This document shows, in pieces, positions 1 to 5,992 of a stretch of DNA of 15,031 nt. The notes under the pieces are model-generated. The model searched no databases. It saw only the letters and a list, made by a program, of their open reading frames with translations, and had not been told where the DNA came from. This stretch comes from an uncultured bacterium (GTDB taxonomy: Bacteria > Patescibacteriota > Minisyncoccia > Phycocordibacterales > UBA5272): contig CAILKS010000018.1 of NCBI GenBank assembly GCA_903834855.1, positions 1 to 15,031 of the forward strand. Direction: 5' to 3'. The position numbers and the translations under genes are program-made. Within the stretch, counting starts at the first letter, position 1; every line of letters begins with the position of its first letter.

Positions 1-264
1 ATCCGATACAGTTTGTTTTTCCACCAAACGAGGCAACTCTTCCATCCATGGCCTTGTATAAGGGCTAATAATATCCTTGCCTGGCACTGGGCAACTGCTA
101 TCAGCCCAAGCTGACCGTAAGCTTAAGCCTGGTATTGGCAATAAAAGGCCAGTGGTAGCACTCAGCATCCCCATTTTAAGCAGATCCCGTCGGCTCAACC
201 CTGCTTGGGTAATTTCTCTGTGCAAATCCATCGTCTTTTGAACTAGTTTTTGGTGATAGCTCAT
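1..264 (-). CDS. Tat-exported protein, N-terminal part only (possible multicopper oxidase)
   Basis: This is the first 88 codons of a minus-strand gene that runs off the left edge with no stop in the window. ATG at 264-262 is preceded by a good SD (AGGAGA, 271-276, 6 nt spacing), which fixes the start. After a polar stretch of about 24 residues comes the twin-arginine motif SRRDLLK, a hydrophobic stretch and an Ala-X-Ala-like cleavage region (SAWA), so export through the Tat pathway is well supported. The mature part begins with SSCPVPGK, then ISPYTRPWMEELP. That Pro/Thr-rich opening resembles the N-terminus of secreted multicopper oxidases, but no copper-binding motif lies inside the window, so the family call is a guess. 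The gene lies 80 nt downstream of the HU gene and could share its transcript. Its base composition looks richer in GC than the neighbours, which suggests transfer. Confidence 0.7.
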   Translation of the reverse strand, partial: MSYHQKLVQKTMDLHREITQAGLSRRDLLKMGMLSATTGLLLPIPGLSLRSAWADSSCPVPGKDIISPYTRPWMEELPRLVEKQTVSD

Positions 265-344
265 TTTTGCTCTCCTTCTCAAATCATTCCAATGACATTT
301 CCATAACCTGTTGTATTTTTCATAACTAGGTAATGAATAGTTAA

Positions 345-617
345 TTACTTAACTGCATCCTTAAGTGCCTTTGCGGCTGAGAACTTTGGAACCTTTGTTG
401 CTGGAACTTTAACAGTTTCACCAGTCTTTGGGTTACGTGCATCGCGAGCCTTACGGTGCTTTACAACGAACTTTCCAAGTCCTGCGATTGCTACCTCATC
501 TCCCTTACTTAGGGTCTTGATGATTGATTCAATCATTGTGTCAACAACTGCTTCAGCTTGTACTTTTGTTGTACCAAGTGTTGCGTTTACTACCTCAACG
601 AGTCCTGCTTTGTTCAT
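345..617 (-). CDS. hup: HU/IHF-family DNA-binding protein
   Basis: A 90-residue protein of the usual HU length. HU dimers bend and compact chromosomal DNA and help replication, repair and transcription. The sequence opens with MNKAGLVEVV, the dimerising helix pair. It continues with the turn GLGKF (46-50) and the DNA-gripping beta arm, whose tip carries RNPKTGE (61-67) with the intercalating proline P63. It closes with the PKFSAAKALK helix (about 78-87). All family landmarks are present. Native partners are probably homodimers, since no second subunit is encoded here. No SD precedes the ATG. A promoter is proposed about 100 nt upstream (719-746). The downstream gene on the same strand is the Tat-exported protein, with no obvious terminator between them. 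Confidence 0.95.
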   Translation of the reverse strand: MNKAGLVEVVNATLGTTKVQAEAVVDTMIESIIKTLSKGDEVAIAGLGKFVVKHRKARDARNPKTGETVKVPATKVPKFSAAKALKDAVK

Positions 618-900
618 ATGAGTTAATGTTATGATATCGTGTTTCCTAGGACAGCGATACCAAAAAATAAATTTATTAATTTTCCTCGTATGCCGTTAGC
701 AAACGATAGGATAAAATAAGTATATACCGCATGGTTTTTTTGGCAAGCCTAATAAACACATTAGATGTTTTTGTCAAAAACACTAAATAATAAATAAAAT
801 TTATTTTGTTTATTATAATTTTTATTTTTGTTTTAAATAAAAACTCTTTTATCAAAAAACCCTTTATTTATAATAGTTTTATTAGTTTTACTGATTCACA
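618..900. other. AT-rich spacer upstream of the HU gene
   Basis: No gene is visible here. The part from about 770 to 900 is almost pure A/T with runs of A and T on both strands. Reading towards HU there is a TTGACA at 777-772 and a better-spaced promoter at 746-719. The rest is the roughly 95-nt HU leader, which lacks an SD next to the ATG. Confidence 0.6.
719..746 (-). promoter_or_regulatory. Predicted sigma70-type promoter of the HU gene
   Basis: Read on the minus strand, TTGCCA (746-741) and TATACT (724-719) are separated by 16 nt. Transcription would start near 712 and give a leader of about 95 nt. A second candidate -35 (TTGACA, 777-772) lies upstream. Confidence 0.5.
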
Positions 901-929
901 AAAGAACGGCACCTTCGGTGCCGTTCTTT
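901..929. terminator. Bidirectional intrinsic terminator after rny
   Basis: A perfect 13-bp hairpin (901-913 with 917-929) with loop TTC, a GC-rich centre, A residues on the left and T residues on the right. It can stop rny transcription coming from the right on the minus strand. It lies beyond the fold-back repeat that follows rny. Confidence 0.85.
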
Positions 930-955
930 TCTAAAACTTTTTATATTCTCACTTT

Positions 956-1080
956 CGTTAACCAAAGATTACCCCAGATACAAGGCGTAGGAAATTTTTA
1001 CGACCAAGACGTACAAGCGGTACGTTGCGTGGAGAAAAAATTTTCTACAACGCAGTAGGTGGGGTGATATTTGGTTAACG
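956..1080. repeat. Fold-back palindromic repeat, copy A, overlapping the rny stop codon
   Basis: A 125-nt imperfect palindrome. The outer arms (956-976 and 1060-1080) match at all but two positions, and one of the differences would be a G-U pair in RNA. Inside is the family core, beginning CCAGATACAAGGC, then a T/A-rich stem and a central small hairpin (ACGTAC with GTACGT). The right outer arm contains the last rny codon and its stop (1075-1077). Copies B (6516-6628) and C (9711-9830) share the core. Confidence 0.8.
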
Positions 1081-2589
1081 AGCGAATTCGATGGCGCGAC
1101 TCTCGCGTATAACATGAATTTTTATTTCTCCTGGGAATCTTAATTCCTGTTCTACACGAATAGCAATATTTCTTGCAAGATCTCTTGCTTCTAGATCATT
1201 CACAAGGGCAGGGGTTACGAAAACACGAATCTCACGTCCTGCTTGCAATGCATACACCCTATCAATGCCCGAAAATGACATCGCAAGGGCCTCTAAATCT
1301 TCTAGACGTTTAATGTAACGTTCTGCTGTATCACGACGTGCTCCAGGGCGCGCACCAGATATAGCATCTGTTACTTGAACGAGGACACTTTCAATAGTTT
1401 CGTATGGATATTCTTCATGATGGGATTGCATTGCTTGTATTACTCTTTCATCAACTTCATATTTCATTAAAATTTTTCTTCCAATCTCAACATGTGTACC
1501 TTGTATTTCATGGTCTACAGCCTTTCCAATATCGTGAAGAAGAGCTCCTGCTTTTGTAACATTCACATCTGCCCCTAATTCTTGCGCAAGCATTCCTCCG
1601 ATATGAGCCATTTCCACCGAGTGATCAAGAACATTTTGACCAAAACTTGTACGGAAATATAATCTTCCAATGATTGGAATAAGTGCGTCCGGTATAGAAA
1701 GTAATCCACAAGCAAGTACAGCCTCTTCACCTTTTTTTCTAATAAAAACACCTATGTCTTTTTTTGCTTTTTCCAAAAACTCCTCTATTTTCACAGGTTG
1801 AATACGGCCATCTTTAATTAACATTTCAAGAGCATTTACTGCAATAGCTCTACGAACAGAATCAAAACAAGAAACAACAATAGCGTTTGGAATTTCATCA
1901 ACAAGAAGTTCTACACCTGACAACCTCTCGAAAGTTTTAATGTTTCTTCCTTCTTTTCCAATTATTTTTCCTTTTATTTCCTCATCTGGTATCTCAACAT
2001 TTGAAGATGTAAATGAGGTTACATTTCCATTAGCTAATCTATAAATACAATTAACTAAAATATCTCGTGCTTTATCTTCCAGTATATTTTCACCATCGCG
2101 AGAAAGTTTTAAAGTGCGAGAACGCAAGTCTTCTTCACTCTCTCTTTCAATTTTAGAAATTATAATTGATTGTGCTTCTTCTTTTGTTAAATCTGCCACT
2201 CTTTGTATTTCTTTTTCAGCTTCTTTCTCTTTATTCTCTAAACTTTCTTTTATTGTTTGCAATTCTTTTGACTTTTCACGTAAAGAAATTAATTCTTTAG
2301 AAACCATTTCATCACGATGAGCTAAATCTTGTTCACGTTTGTCTAATCTTTCTTCTTGTTTTGTAATTCTTTGTTCAGTTTTCTTGGCTTCATCACGAAT
2401 AACCATAGCTTTAGCTAGTGCTTCTTCTTCAATTGCATTGGCTTCACGCTTAGCTTGCAATAACTTTTCTGCAATATCAGCTTCAATTGATCCACGACGA
2501 GAAACTGCAACGTAGTGGCGTGCAACATAACCGACAAAAGCACCAACTAAGCCAGTAAATAATACTTTAATAATTAAAATAGGGGACAT
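1075..2589 (-). CDS. rny: Ribonuclease Y (membrane-anchored endoribonuclease)
   Basis: A 504-residue RNase Y, close to the usual length (about 520). The enzyme starts mRNA decay by endonucleolytic cleavage at the inner face of the membrane. An N-terminal membrane segment (about 4-24) is followed by a long charged coiled coil (about 35-165). A KH RNA-binding domain has the loop IIGKEGRNIKTFE (209-221). The HD catalytic domain carries H352-D353 in ALLHDIGKA. A conserved C-terminal region ends REIRVFVTP...IKIHVIRESRA. The order and motifs match the family completely. The gene follows clpP by 43 nt on the same strand. A stable hairpin (2601-2629) lies 11 nt before the ATG and no SD is present. 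Its stop codon is inside fold-back repeat copy A. Confidence 0.96.
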   Translation of the reverse strand: MSPILIIKVLFTGLVGAFVGYVARHYVAVSRRGSIEADIAEKLLQAKREANAIEEEALAKAMVIRDEAKKTEQRITKQEERLDKREQDLAHRDEMVSKELISLREKSKELQTIKESLENKEKEAEKEIQRVADLTKEEAQSIIISKIERESEEDLRSRTLKLSRDGENILEDKARDILVNCIYRLANGNVTSFTSSNVEIPDEEIKGKIIGKEGRNIKTFERLSGVELLVDEIPNAIVVSCFDSVRRAIAVNALEMLIKDGRIQPVKIEEFLEKAKKDIGVFIRKKGEEAVLACGLLSIPDALIPIIGRLYFRTSFGQNVLDHSVEMAHIGGMLAQELGADVNVTKAGALLHDIGKAVDHEIQGTHVEIGRKILMKYEVDERVIQAMQSHHEEYPYETIESVLVQVTDAISGARPGARRDTAERYIKRLEDLEALAMSFSGIDRVYALQAGREIRVFVTPALVNDLEARDLARNIAIRVEQELRFPGEIKIHVIRESRAIEFAR

Positions 2590-2600
2590 ATTTGTACGAG

Positions 2601-2629
2601 TAAGGGCAAAACCTTCGGTTTTGCCCTTA
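2601..2629. terminator. Strong hairpin between clpP and rny
   Basis: A perfect 13-bp stem (2601-2613 with 2617-2629) with loop TTC. It starts 3 nt beyond the clpP stop and ends 11 nt before the rny ATG. On the minus strand it is followed by CTCGTAC rather than a U-tract. It may therefore be a processing or mRNA-stability hairpin rather than a full terminator. Confidence 0.6.
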
Positions 2630-2632
2630 TAT

Positions 2633-3220
2633 TTATTTAACGACTTTTGGTTTCATTACATGATCAACAACACCGTATTTCTTAGCTTCTTCAGCATTCA
2701 TCCAGTAATCTCGGTCCTTATCTTTCGCAACTTTTTCATAAGTTTGACCTGTTGCATCTGCCATCATTTTTGTAAGTTTATCTTTTAAGCGGAGTATATG
2801 CTTTGCGGTAATTTCAATATCTGAAGCTTGGCCTTCAACACCAGTTAGAGGTTGATGAATCATGACTTCAGCATTTGGAAGTGTGTAACGCTTTCCTTTT
2901 GCGCCTTGAGATAAAATAGTTGCACCCATAGAAGCTGCCATTCCAACACAAACTGTTGAAACGTCAGGTTTTATGTGATGCATAGCATCGACAATTGCAA
3001 GACCAGATTGAATTTGTCCACCAGGGGAGTTTATATAAAGAGTAATTTCCTTTTTTGGATCTTCAGCTTCAAGGAAAAGTAGCTGTGCAATAACAATATT
3101 TGCAACATCGTCATCAATTGGACCCGCCAAAAACACAATTCTTTCTTTCAAAAGACGTGAATAAATGTCATAAGCACGTTCGCCGAATTGGCTTTTTTCA
3201 ATAACTGTAGGAATTAACAT
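2633..3220 (-). CDS. clpP: ATP-dependent Clp protease proteolytic subunit
   Basis: A 195-residue ClpP, the serine peptidase that forms a two-ring tetradecamer and degrades proteins fed to it by ClpX or ClpA/C ATPases. The catalytic triad is S97 (GMAASMGA), H122 (MIHQP) and D171 (DKDRDYWM), all in the normal order. The conserved INSPGGQI (63-70) and the C-terminal AEEAKKYGVVD are also present. The N-terminus, MLIPTVIEKSQFGERAYDIYSRLL, is that of a mature-type ClpP with almost no propeptide. No Clp ATPase is encoded in this window. The ATG has no SD; the leader is rich in A and C (ACCT repeats). Upstream on the other strand is the promoter of the Trp-rich membrane protein gene. Confidence 0.97.
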   Translation of the reverse strand: MLIPTVIEKSQFGERAYDIYSRLLKERIVFLAGPIDDDVANIVIAQLLFLEAEDPKKEITLYINSPGGQIQSGLAIVDAMHHIKPDVSTVCVGMAASMGATILSQGAKGKRYTLPNAEVMIHQPLTGVEGQASDIEITAKHILRLKDKLTKMMADATGQTYEKVAKDKDRDYWMNAEEAKKYGVVDHVMKPKVVK

Positions 3221-3411
3221 AGGTTATAGGTGTTAGGTTGTAGGTTTTAGTTAATACAAAACAAAAACAACTAAACCCTTTAAAACTAACGATATTTAAT
3301 AAATAAATAGAAACAGATAATCAAAAACATCTTAAAAATCAAGCGGTATCTGGAGAGCCCTTTCGTAGCAGGATATTCGAACTATACCATGATTTTAAAA
3401 GACTGAAACGA
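3221..3411. other. Divergent intergenic region clpP / Trp-rich membrane gene
   Basis: The part next to clpP is a GGTT/GTAG-rich tract on the plus strand (3221-3255), that is, an A/C-rich clpP leader. A possible weak clpP promoter lies within 3270-3345 on the minus strand (TTGATT, 17 nt, TATTAA), but it is not convincing. The stretch 3350-3400 has a TTCGAA core reminiscent of a tRNA T-loop, but no tRNA can be folded. Confidence 0.4.
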
Positions 3412-3440
3412 TTGACAAAACGTATTAAATGTGCTATAAT
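3412..3440 (+). promoter_or_regulatory. Near-consensus sigma70 promoter
   Basis: TTGACA (3412-3417), a 17-nt spacer and TATAAT (3435-3440). Both boxes match the E. coli consensus fully. It is the strongest promoter in the window and drives the leader and the membrane-protein gene. Expected start near 3447. Confidence 0.9.
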
Positions 3441-3450
3441 CGTACCTGTA

Positions 3451-3495
3451 GTGAAGGGTAGCTTTCCGAAAGGGAAATCACATGAAAACCTTCAC
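3451..3495 (+). promoter_or_regulatory. Folded 5' leader enclosing the leader-ORF start
   Basis: GTGAAGG (3451-3457) can pair with CCTTCAC (3489-3495). Inside, TTTCC (3463-3467) pairs with GGAAA (3473-3477). The outer stem encloses the ATG (3482) of a short leader ORF and its weak AGGG. The fold could control leader translation. No known riboswitch class was recognised. Confidence 0.45.
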
Positions 3496-3547
3496 GCTCT
3501 TTGATTTAATTTTCAACATTATACGGCTAGGAGGCCAAAATGAATAA
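3482..3547 (+). CDS. Possible 21-residue leader peptide, overlapping the next gene
   Basis: ATG at 3482 opens a 21-codon ORF (MKTFTLFDLIFNIIRLGGQNE) ending in TAA at 3545-3547. It overlaps the start of the membrane-protein gene (ATG 3540) by 8 nt. The strong SD of the larger gene (AGGAGG, 3529-3534) lies inside the leader ORF, an arrangement typical of translational coupling. A weak AGGG precedes its own start by about 8-9 nt. The peptide may be only regulatory, or the ORF may be chance. Confidence 0.4.
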   Translation: MKTFTLFDLIFNIIRLGGQNE

Positions 3548-4499
3548 CTGGATTTCAAGGATTGCCTTCTGGGTGATTCTAACCGCTTGCGTAGCAATAC
3601 CAAGCTACGTAATTCTCGAGGCTGCGAATGCTTTGGGAAACACTGTACTTGCTGTCAGCGGGGCAAGTCTTGTTTTCTTTCTGACATCAAGACCAGGCGG
3701 CTGGATCCGAGCAAATATGTGGCTAGCAGTAGCTGTCGTTTCTGCTTGGGTCTCGGTCATGAGTTGGATGTTTTGGATTATTATCCATTCTACTCTTATG
3801 GGCTGGCTGGCTATCATTGCATTGGTTGTTGCTATCATTTGTTTCATCAGGCACATGTGCTTGATGAGAAATTGGTGCCAACAACTCAATGCGTGGTGGG
3901 CAGCAACTGCTTGGCCGGCAATCCGCGCAACGGTAACAAGGTTCACTGCCTGGCTCCGCGGTCCATTCCTTCGGGGGGTAAACGCTGTGGCACAGACGAT
4001 ATGGAATGCTCTGAGCTTCATCGCTCAAAACATCCGAATCGCCCACGTACAGTGGATACTACTTCTTGTAAGCGGCTATGGCCTATACCATTCAATCTTC
4101 CAAGGTCCGCTTTGGATATCAGTATGGTGGTGGGCTGCACTGTTTACATTCGCAATCCTTTGGCTCTTTGCTGAAGCGCGAGCAATGGTGAGAGCTGTTG
4201 TCCAACGCCTGTGGCGTGCACACGTTGCCAACTGGAACCGGATTCCTGGTTTCTGGCAGTTTATACTGACAGCTTTGGCCGTAGGTTGGATTTGTCTTTG
4301 TTTCTGGCTTCTTTCTCTTTGGAAACACGGGGAATTATTCGCTGGGCACAACGTCGATCTAATCGGTGTCGGAGGTGTTTTCCTTGCTGGTATTGGTATT
4401 GGTTGGGTTCTCTGTTCAGTTATGGCTGGACATGGGCCGCGACCACCTGTACTTCCACAAGTCAACCGGCGTGGACGTCGGGCGGGAGCAAACCCGTAA
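3540..4499 (+). CDS. Tryptophan-rich polytopic membrane protein, unknown family
   Basis: A 319-residue protein I do not recognise. About eight hydrophobic segments are visible, near residues 7-27, 35-50, 58-82, 86-106, 168-188, 191-211, 238-260 and 272-295. Between the fourth and fifth lies an amphipathic, Arg- and Trp-bearing region (about 108-166), and the C-terminus is a basic Pro/Arg tail (299-319). Tryptophan is strikingly frequent: 27 of 319 residues, including WWW at 196-198. The gene has its own near-consensus promoter, a canonical SD (AGGAGG, 5 nt before ATG) and two hairpins downstream, so it is a single-gene unit. Its codons are richer in G/C than those of rny or tpiA. Alternative frames here are long but lack such signals. 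A lineage-specific or acquired membrane protein is the best description; function is unknown. Confidence 0.8.
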   Translation: MNNWISRIAFWVILTACVAIPSYVILEAANALGNTVLAVSGASLVFFLTSRPGGWIRANMWLAVAVVSAWVSVMSWMFWIIIHSTLMGWLAIIALVVAIICFIRHMCLMRNWCQQLNAWWAATAWPAIRATVTRFTAWLRGPFLRGVNAVAQTIWNALSFIAQNIRIAHVQWILLLVSGYGLYHSIFQGPLWISVWWWAALFTFAILWLFAEARAMVRAVVQRLWRAHVANWNRIPGFWQFILTALAVGWICLCFWLLSLWKHGELFAGHNVDLIGVGGVFLAGIGIGWVLCSVMAGHGPRPPVLPQVNRRGRRAGANP

Positions 4500-4510
4500 A
4501 CAAAGCATTT

Positions 4511-4531
4511 GCTAGACCAAGCTGGTCTAGC
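4511..4531. terminator. Perfect hairpin after the Trp-rich membrane gene
   Basis: GCTAGACCA (4511-4519) pairs perfectly with TGGTCTAGC (4523-4531) around a 3-nt loop, 11 nt after the stop. There is no T-run directly after it. It may shield the mRNA end, with termination at the next hairpin. Confidence 0.6.
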
Positions 4532-4537
4532 CACGGA

Positions 4538-4580
4538 AACGGCGTTCGATTTGATTTATCCGATTGAACGCTGTTTTTTT
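4538..4580 (+). terminator. Intrinsic terminator
   Basis: A 13-nt arm (4538-4550) pairs with 4563-4575, with two G-U pairs, followed by a run of seven T (4574-4580). A classical rho-independent terminator for the membrane-protein transcript. Confidence 0.85.
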
Positions 4581-4647
4581 ATGTAAAATAGTAAAAATAT
4601 TAAAATTAAACACTAGTTTTGTATAAAAATATAAAGAGGTGGGGGGA

Positions 4648-4683
4648 TTCTTGCTAAACAAGAAAGATTTTTCAAATCTTTTT
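4648..4683 (+). other. Two consecutive small hairpins, the second with T-run
   Basis: TTCTTG (4648-4653) pairs with CAAGAA (4659-4664). AAAGATTT (4663-4670) pairs with AAATCTTT (4674-4681), running into a T-tract. The two share bases and may be alternatives. The second could be a weak terminator. Confidence 0.35.
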
Positions 4684-4750
4684 GTGTCGTCTCTCGGACT
4701 AAATATAAAAGACTACTTTTCTATTTTGCTCCTCGTTAGCCACAATAAGA

Positions 4751-4852
4751 AAACCCCACTCTCCTGAATCATCAATGACTGATGTGCAGATATAGAGGAA
4801 CCAAAGCACTTTAATATAAAAATGTCTTTGATAACTCAGGAGAGTGGGGTTT
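4751..4852. repeat. 102-nt element bounded by perfect 17-bp inverted repeats
   Basis: AAACCCCACTCTCCTGA (4751-4767) is the exact reverse complement of 4836-4852. The stem continues imperfectly inwards (ATCAATGAC against a nearly complementary stretch near 4823-4833). The apex can close with GTGC/GCAC around an 18-nt loop containing GAGGAACC. It could be a structured RNA, a MITE-like mobile remnant or a very large hairpin terminator. No clear target-site duplication was seen. Confidence 0.6.
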
Positions 4853-5066
4853 CAAGAGGGTTTGTTTCTACATGGATTTTCGCAAACCAGATAGTTAATA
4901 AATTCAACCTTTGATTTTATTGTATTGTAAGACAGGTCATTAATTTTAAACTTTTAGACCATATCTCGAATGAACAGCTTTAGTATTAGATTAATAATGG
5001 ATTTCGGAAAACTATATTTCCTATTACTCATAGGCGAGAGTGTTTTCATCCAATCCTTTTTTAATC

Positions 5067-5106
5067 TACTACTCTGTCCTTAATAATACTACTATGTCTT
5101 TAATGC
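5067..5106. repeat. Two-copy 20-bp tandem repeat
   Basis: 5067-5086 and 5087-5106 are adjacent 20-nt units beginning TACTACT[CA]TGTC and matching at 16 of 20 positions. Confidence 0.6.
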
Positions 5107-5119
5107 GCAAGGGGGTACC

Positions 5120-5128
5120 TGTGGATAA
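5120..5128 (-). promoter_or_regulatory. Consensus DnaA box
   Basis: On the minus strand the sequence is TTATCCACA, identical to the E. coli consensus. Only one perfect copy was seen, so it may be chance or a DnaA-controlled site near rsmE rather than an origin. Confidence 0.4.
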
Positions 5129-5197
5129 CTGTCCCTTATAAAAAATAAAACTTTTTTGTAACAAAAATTATCAAAAAAGATTGTCCCTTTCTAAGCA

Positions 5198-5226
5198 TTG
5201 CAATGTCTCTTTACTCTTTGTAGAGT
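5198..5226 (+). promoter_or_regulatory. Predicted promoter of rsmE, likely leaderless
   Basis: TTGCAA (5198-5203), a 17-nt spacer and TAGAGT (5221-5226). The ATG at 5234 starts 7 nt after the -10 box, so transcription would begin almost at the start codon. An inverted repeat (TTACTC 5211-5216, GAGTAA 5223-5228) overlaps the -10. Confidence 0.45.
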
Positions 5227-5233
5227 AAGACTA

Positions 5234-5938
5234 ATGCGATTACATCGCTTCTACATAGAACAACCCCTTGGTGAAGAGCTTGTCGTAGAGCAAAGTGAAC
5301 TTGTGCATCAGTGGATATCTGTTTTTCGCTATCAATGCGAAGACGAGGTTGTGCTTTTCTCTTCCGCCAATGTTGGTGTTGATTATATTTATCGTATAGC
5401 ATCTGCTAATAAAAAAGTGGTAACACTTTCTTTTGTGTCAAAAGAAAAAAATATATTACCAAAGAAAGAAATAACTTTGTGTATGGCTATTGTTAAAAAA
5501 GATACATTTGAAAATGTAGTTAGATATGCAACTGAGCTTGGTGTTTCAAAAATAATTCCAATACTTGCTGGCAGGTCGGAGAAAAAGAATCTTAACTTAG
5601 AACGGTTGAATAGTATTGCTAAAGAAGCATCTGAACAGTCCGGTAGGGGAACTGTGCCTTTTATTGGAGATATCCTTTCATTTAATGATGCTTTGGTACA
5701 AACAGAAGGTGATACAAATATACTTACAAGTTTATATGGCGAAAATTCTTTAGAATTAGCGAACAATGGTTTATTAAAAAATAATTTAAATATTTGGATT
5801 GGCCCTGAGGGTGGATGGACGCCTGATGAAGAAAAGCTAGCTAAAGAAAATAACTTTGTTTTAATGAAATTAACTGAAACTGTTTTAAAAGCAGATACCG
5901 CCGCAGTATGTGCTTTAACTTCGTTAGTGTTAAACTAA
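5234..5938 (+). CDS. rsmE: 16S rRNA (uracil1498-N3)-methyltransferase
   Basis: A 234-residue SPOUT-class methyltransferase. RsmE uses S-adenosylmethionine to methylate N3 of U1498 in the decoding region of the 30S subunit. The start was set at ATG 5234 rather than the in-frame upstream ATG at 5198, because the protein then opens MRLHRFYIE as the family does, with HQWISVFR (25-32) matching the usual H-x-x-x-VLR. Further marks are EASEQSGR (131-138) and the knot motif IGPEGGW (189-195). The last family motif, normally LRxETA, reads VLKADTA (217-223), a conservative departure. No SD is present; the mRNA is probably leaderless. The DoxX-like gene follows on the same strand after 54 nt. Confidence 0.93.
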   Translation: MRLHRFYIEQPLGEELVVEQSELVHQWISVFRYQCEDEVVLFSSANVGVDYIYRIASANKKVVTLSFVSKEKNILPKKEITLCMAIVKKDTFENVVRYATELGVSKIIPILAGRSEKKNLNLERLNSIAKEASEQSGRGTVPFIGDILSFNDALVQTEGDTNILTSLYGENSLELANNGLLKNNLNIWIGPEGGWTPDEEKLAKENNFVLMKLTETVLKADTAAVCALTSLVLN

Positions 5939-5940
5939 TA

Positions 5941-5969
5941 GTCCCCAGAAGAATTAACAGTCGGGGAAT
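5941..5969 (+). other. Weak hairpin after rsmE
   Basis: TCCCC (starting at 5942) and GGGGA (5963-5967) can pair around a long loop, followed by T-rich sequence. It could be a weak terminator or a processing site between rsmE and the next gene. Confidence 0.25.
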
Positions 5970-5992
5970 TTAAACTTTTTTATTTTATTTCT

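Larger units (their letters stand above)
4581..5197. other. Gene-free 0.6-kb region with several structured elements
   Basis: No convincing coding region is seen. From left to right it holds two small A/T-rich hairpins (4648-4681), a long inverted-repeat element (4751-4852), a plain AT-rich stretch (4853-5066), a two-copy 20-bp tandem repeat (5067-5106), a consensus DnaA box (5120-5128) and an A/T-rich stretch (5138-5180). Short TGTC[CT]-type motifs recur near 5075, 5095, 5130, 5182 and 5204. Confidence 0.6.

Noticed and set aside
3350..3400. tRNA-like T-loop (TTCGAA context) upstream of the Trp-rich gene
   Set aside because: The T-stem has a mismatch, the invariant C after the loop is missing, and no acceptor, D or anticodon arm can be found on either strand.
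3587..4174. Long alternative plus-strand frame (195 codons) inside the Trp-rich membrane gene
   Set aside because: No SD or promoter, Cys/Arg-rich unstructured translation, fully inside the gene that has a consensus promoter and SD. Minus-strand frames at 3605-4021, 3723-4046 and 4076-4534 were rejected for the same reasons.
4630..4700. tmRNA-like 3' end on the minus strand (AATCCCCCCACC)
   Set aside because: No T-loop, no matching 5' acceptor arm and no tag reading frame nearby.
4751..4852. SRP (4.5S) RNA
   Set aside because: A GGAA lies near the middle and AGCA follows, but the flanks of GGAA cannot pair and the conserved asymmetric loop is missing.
5198..5233. Upstream ATG as the start of rsmE
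   Set aside because: It would add twelve residues before the conserved MRLHRFY opening and would lie within the predicted promoter.
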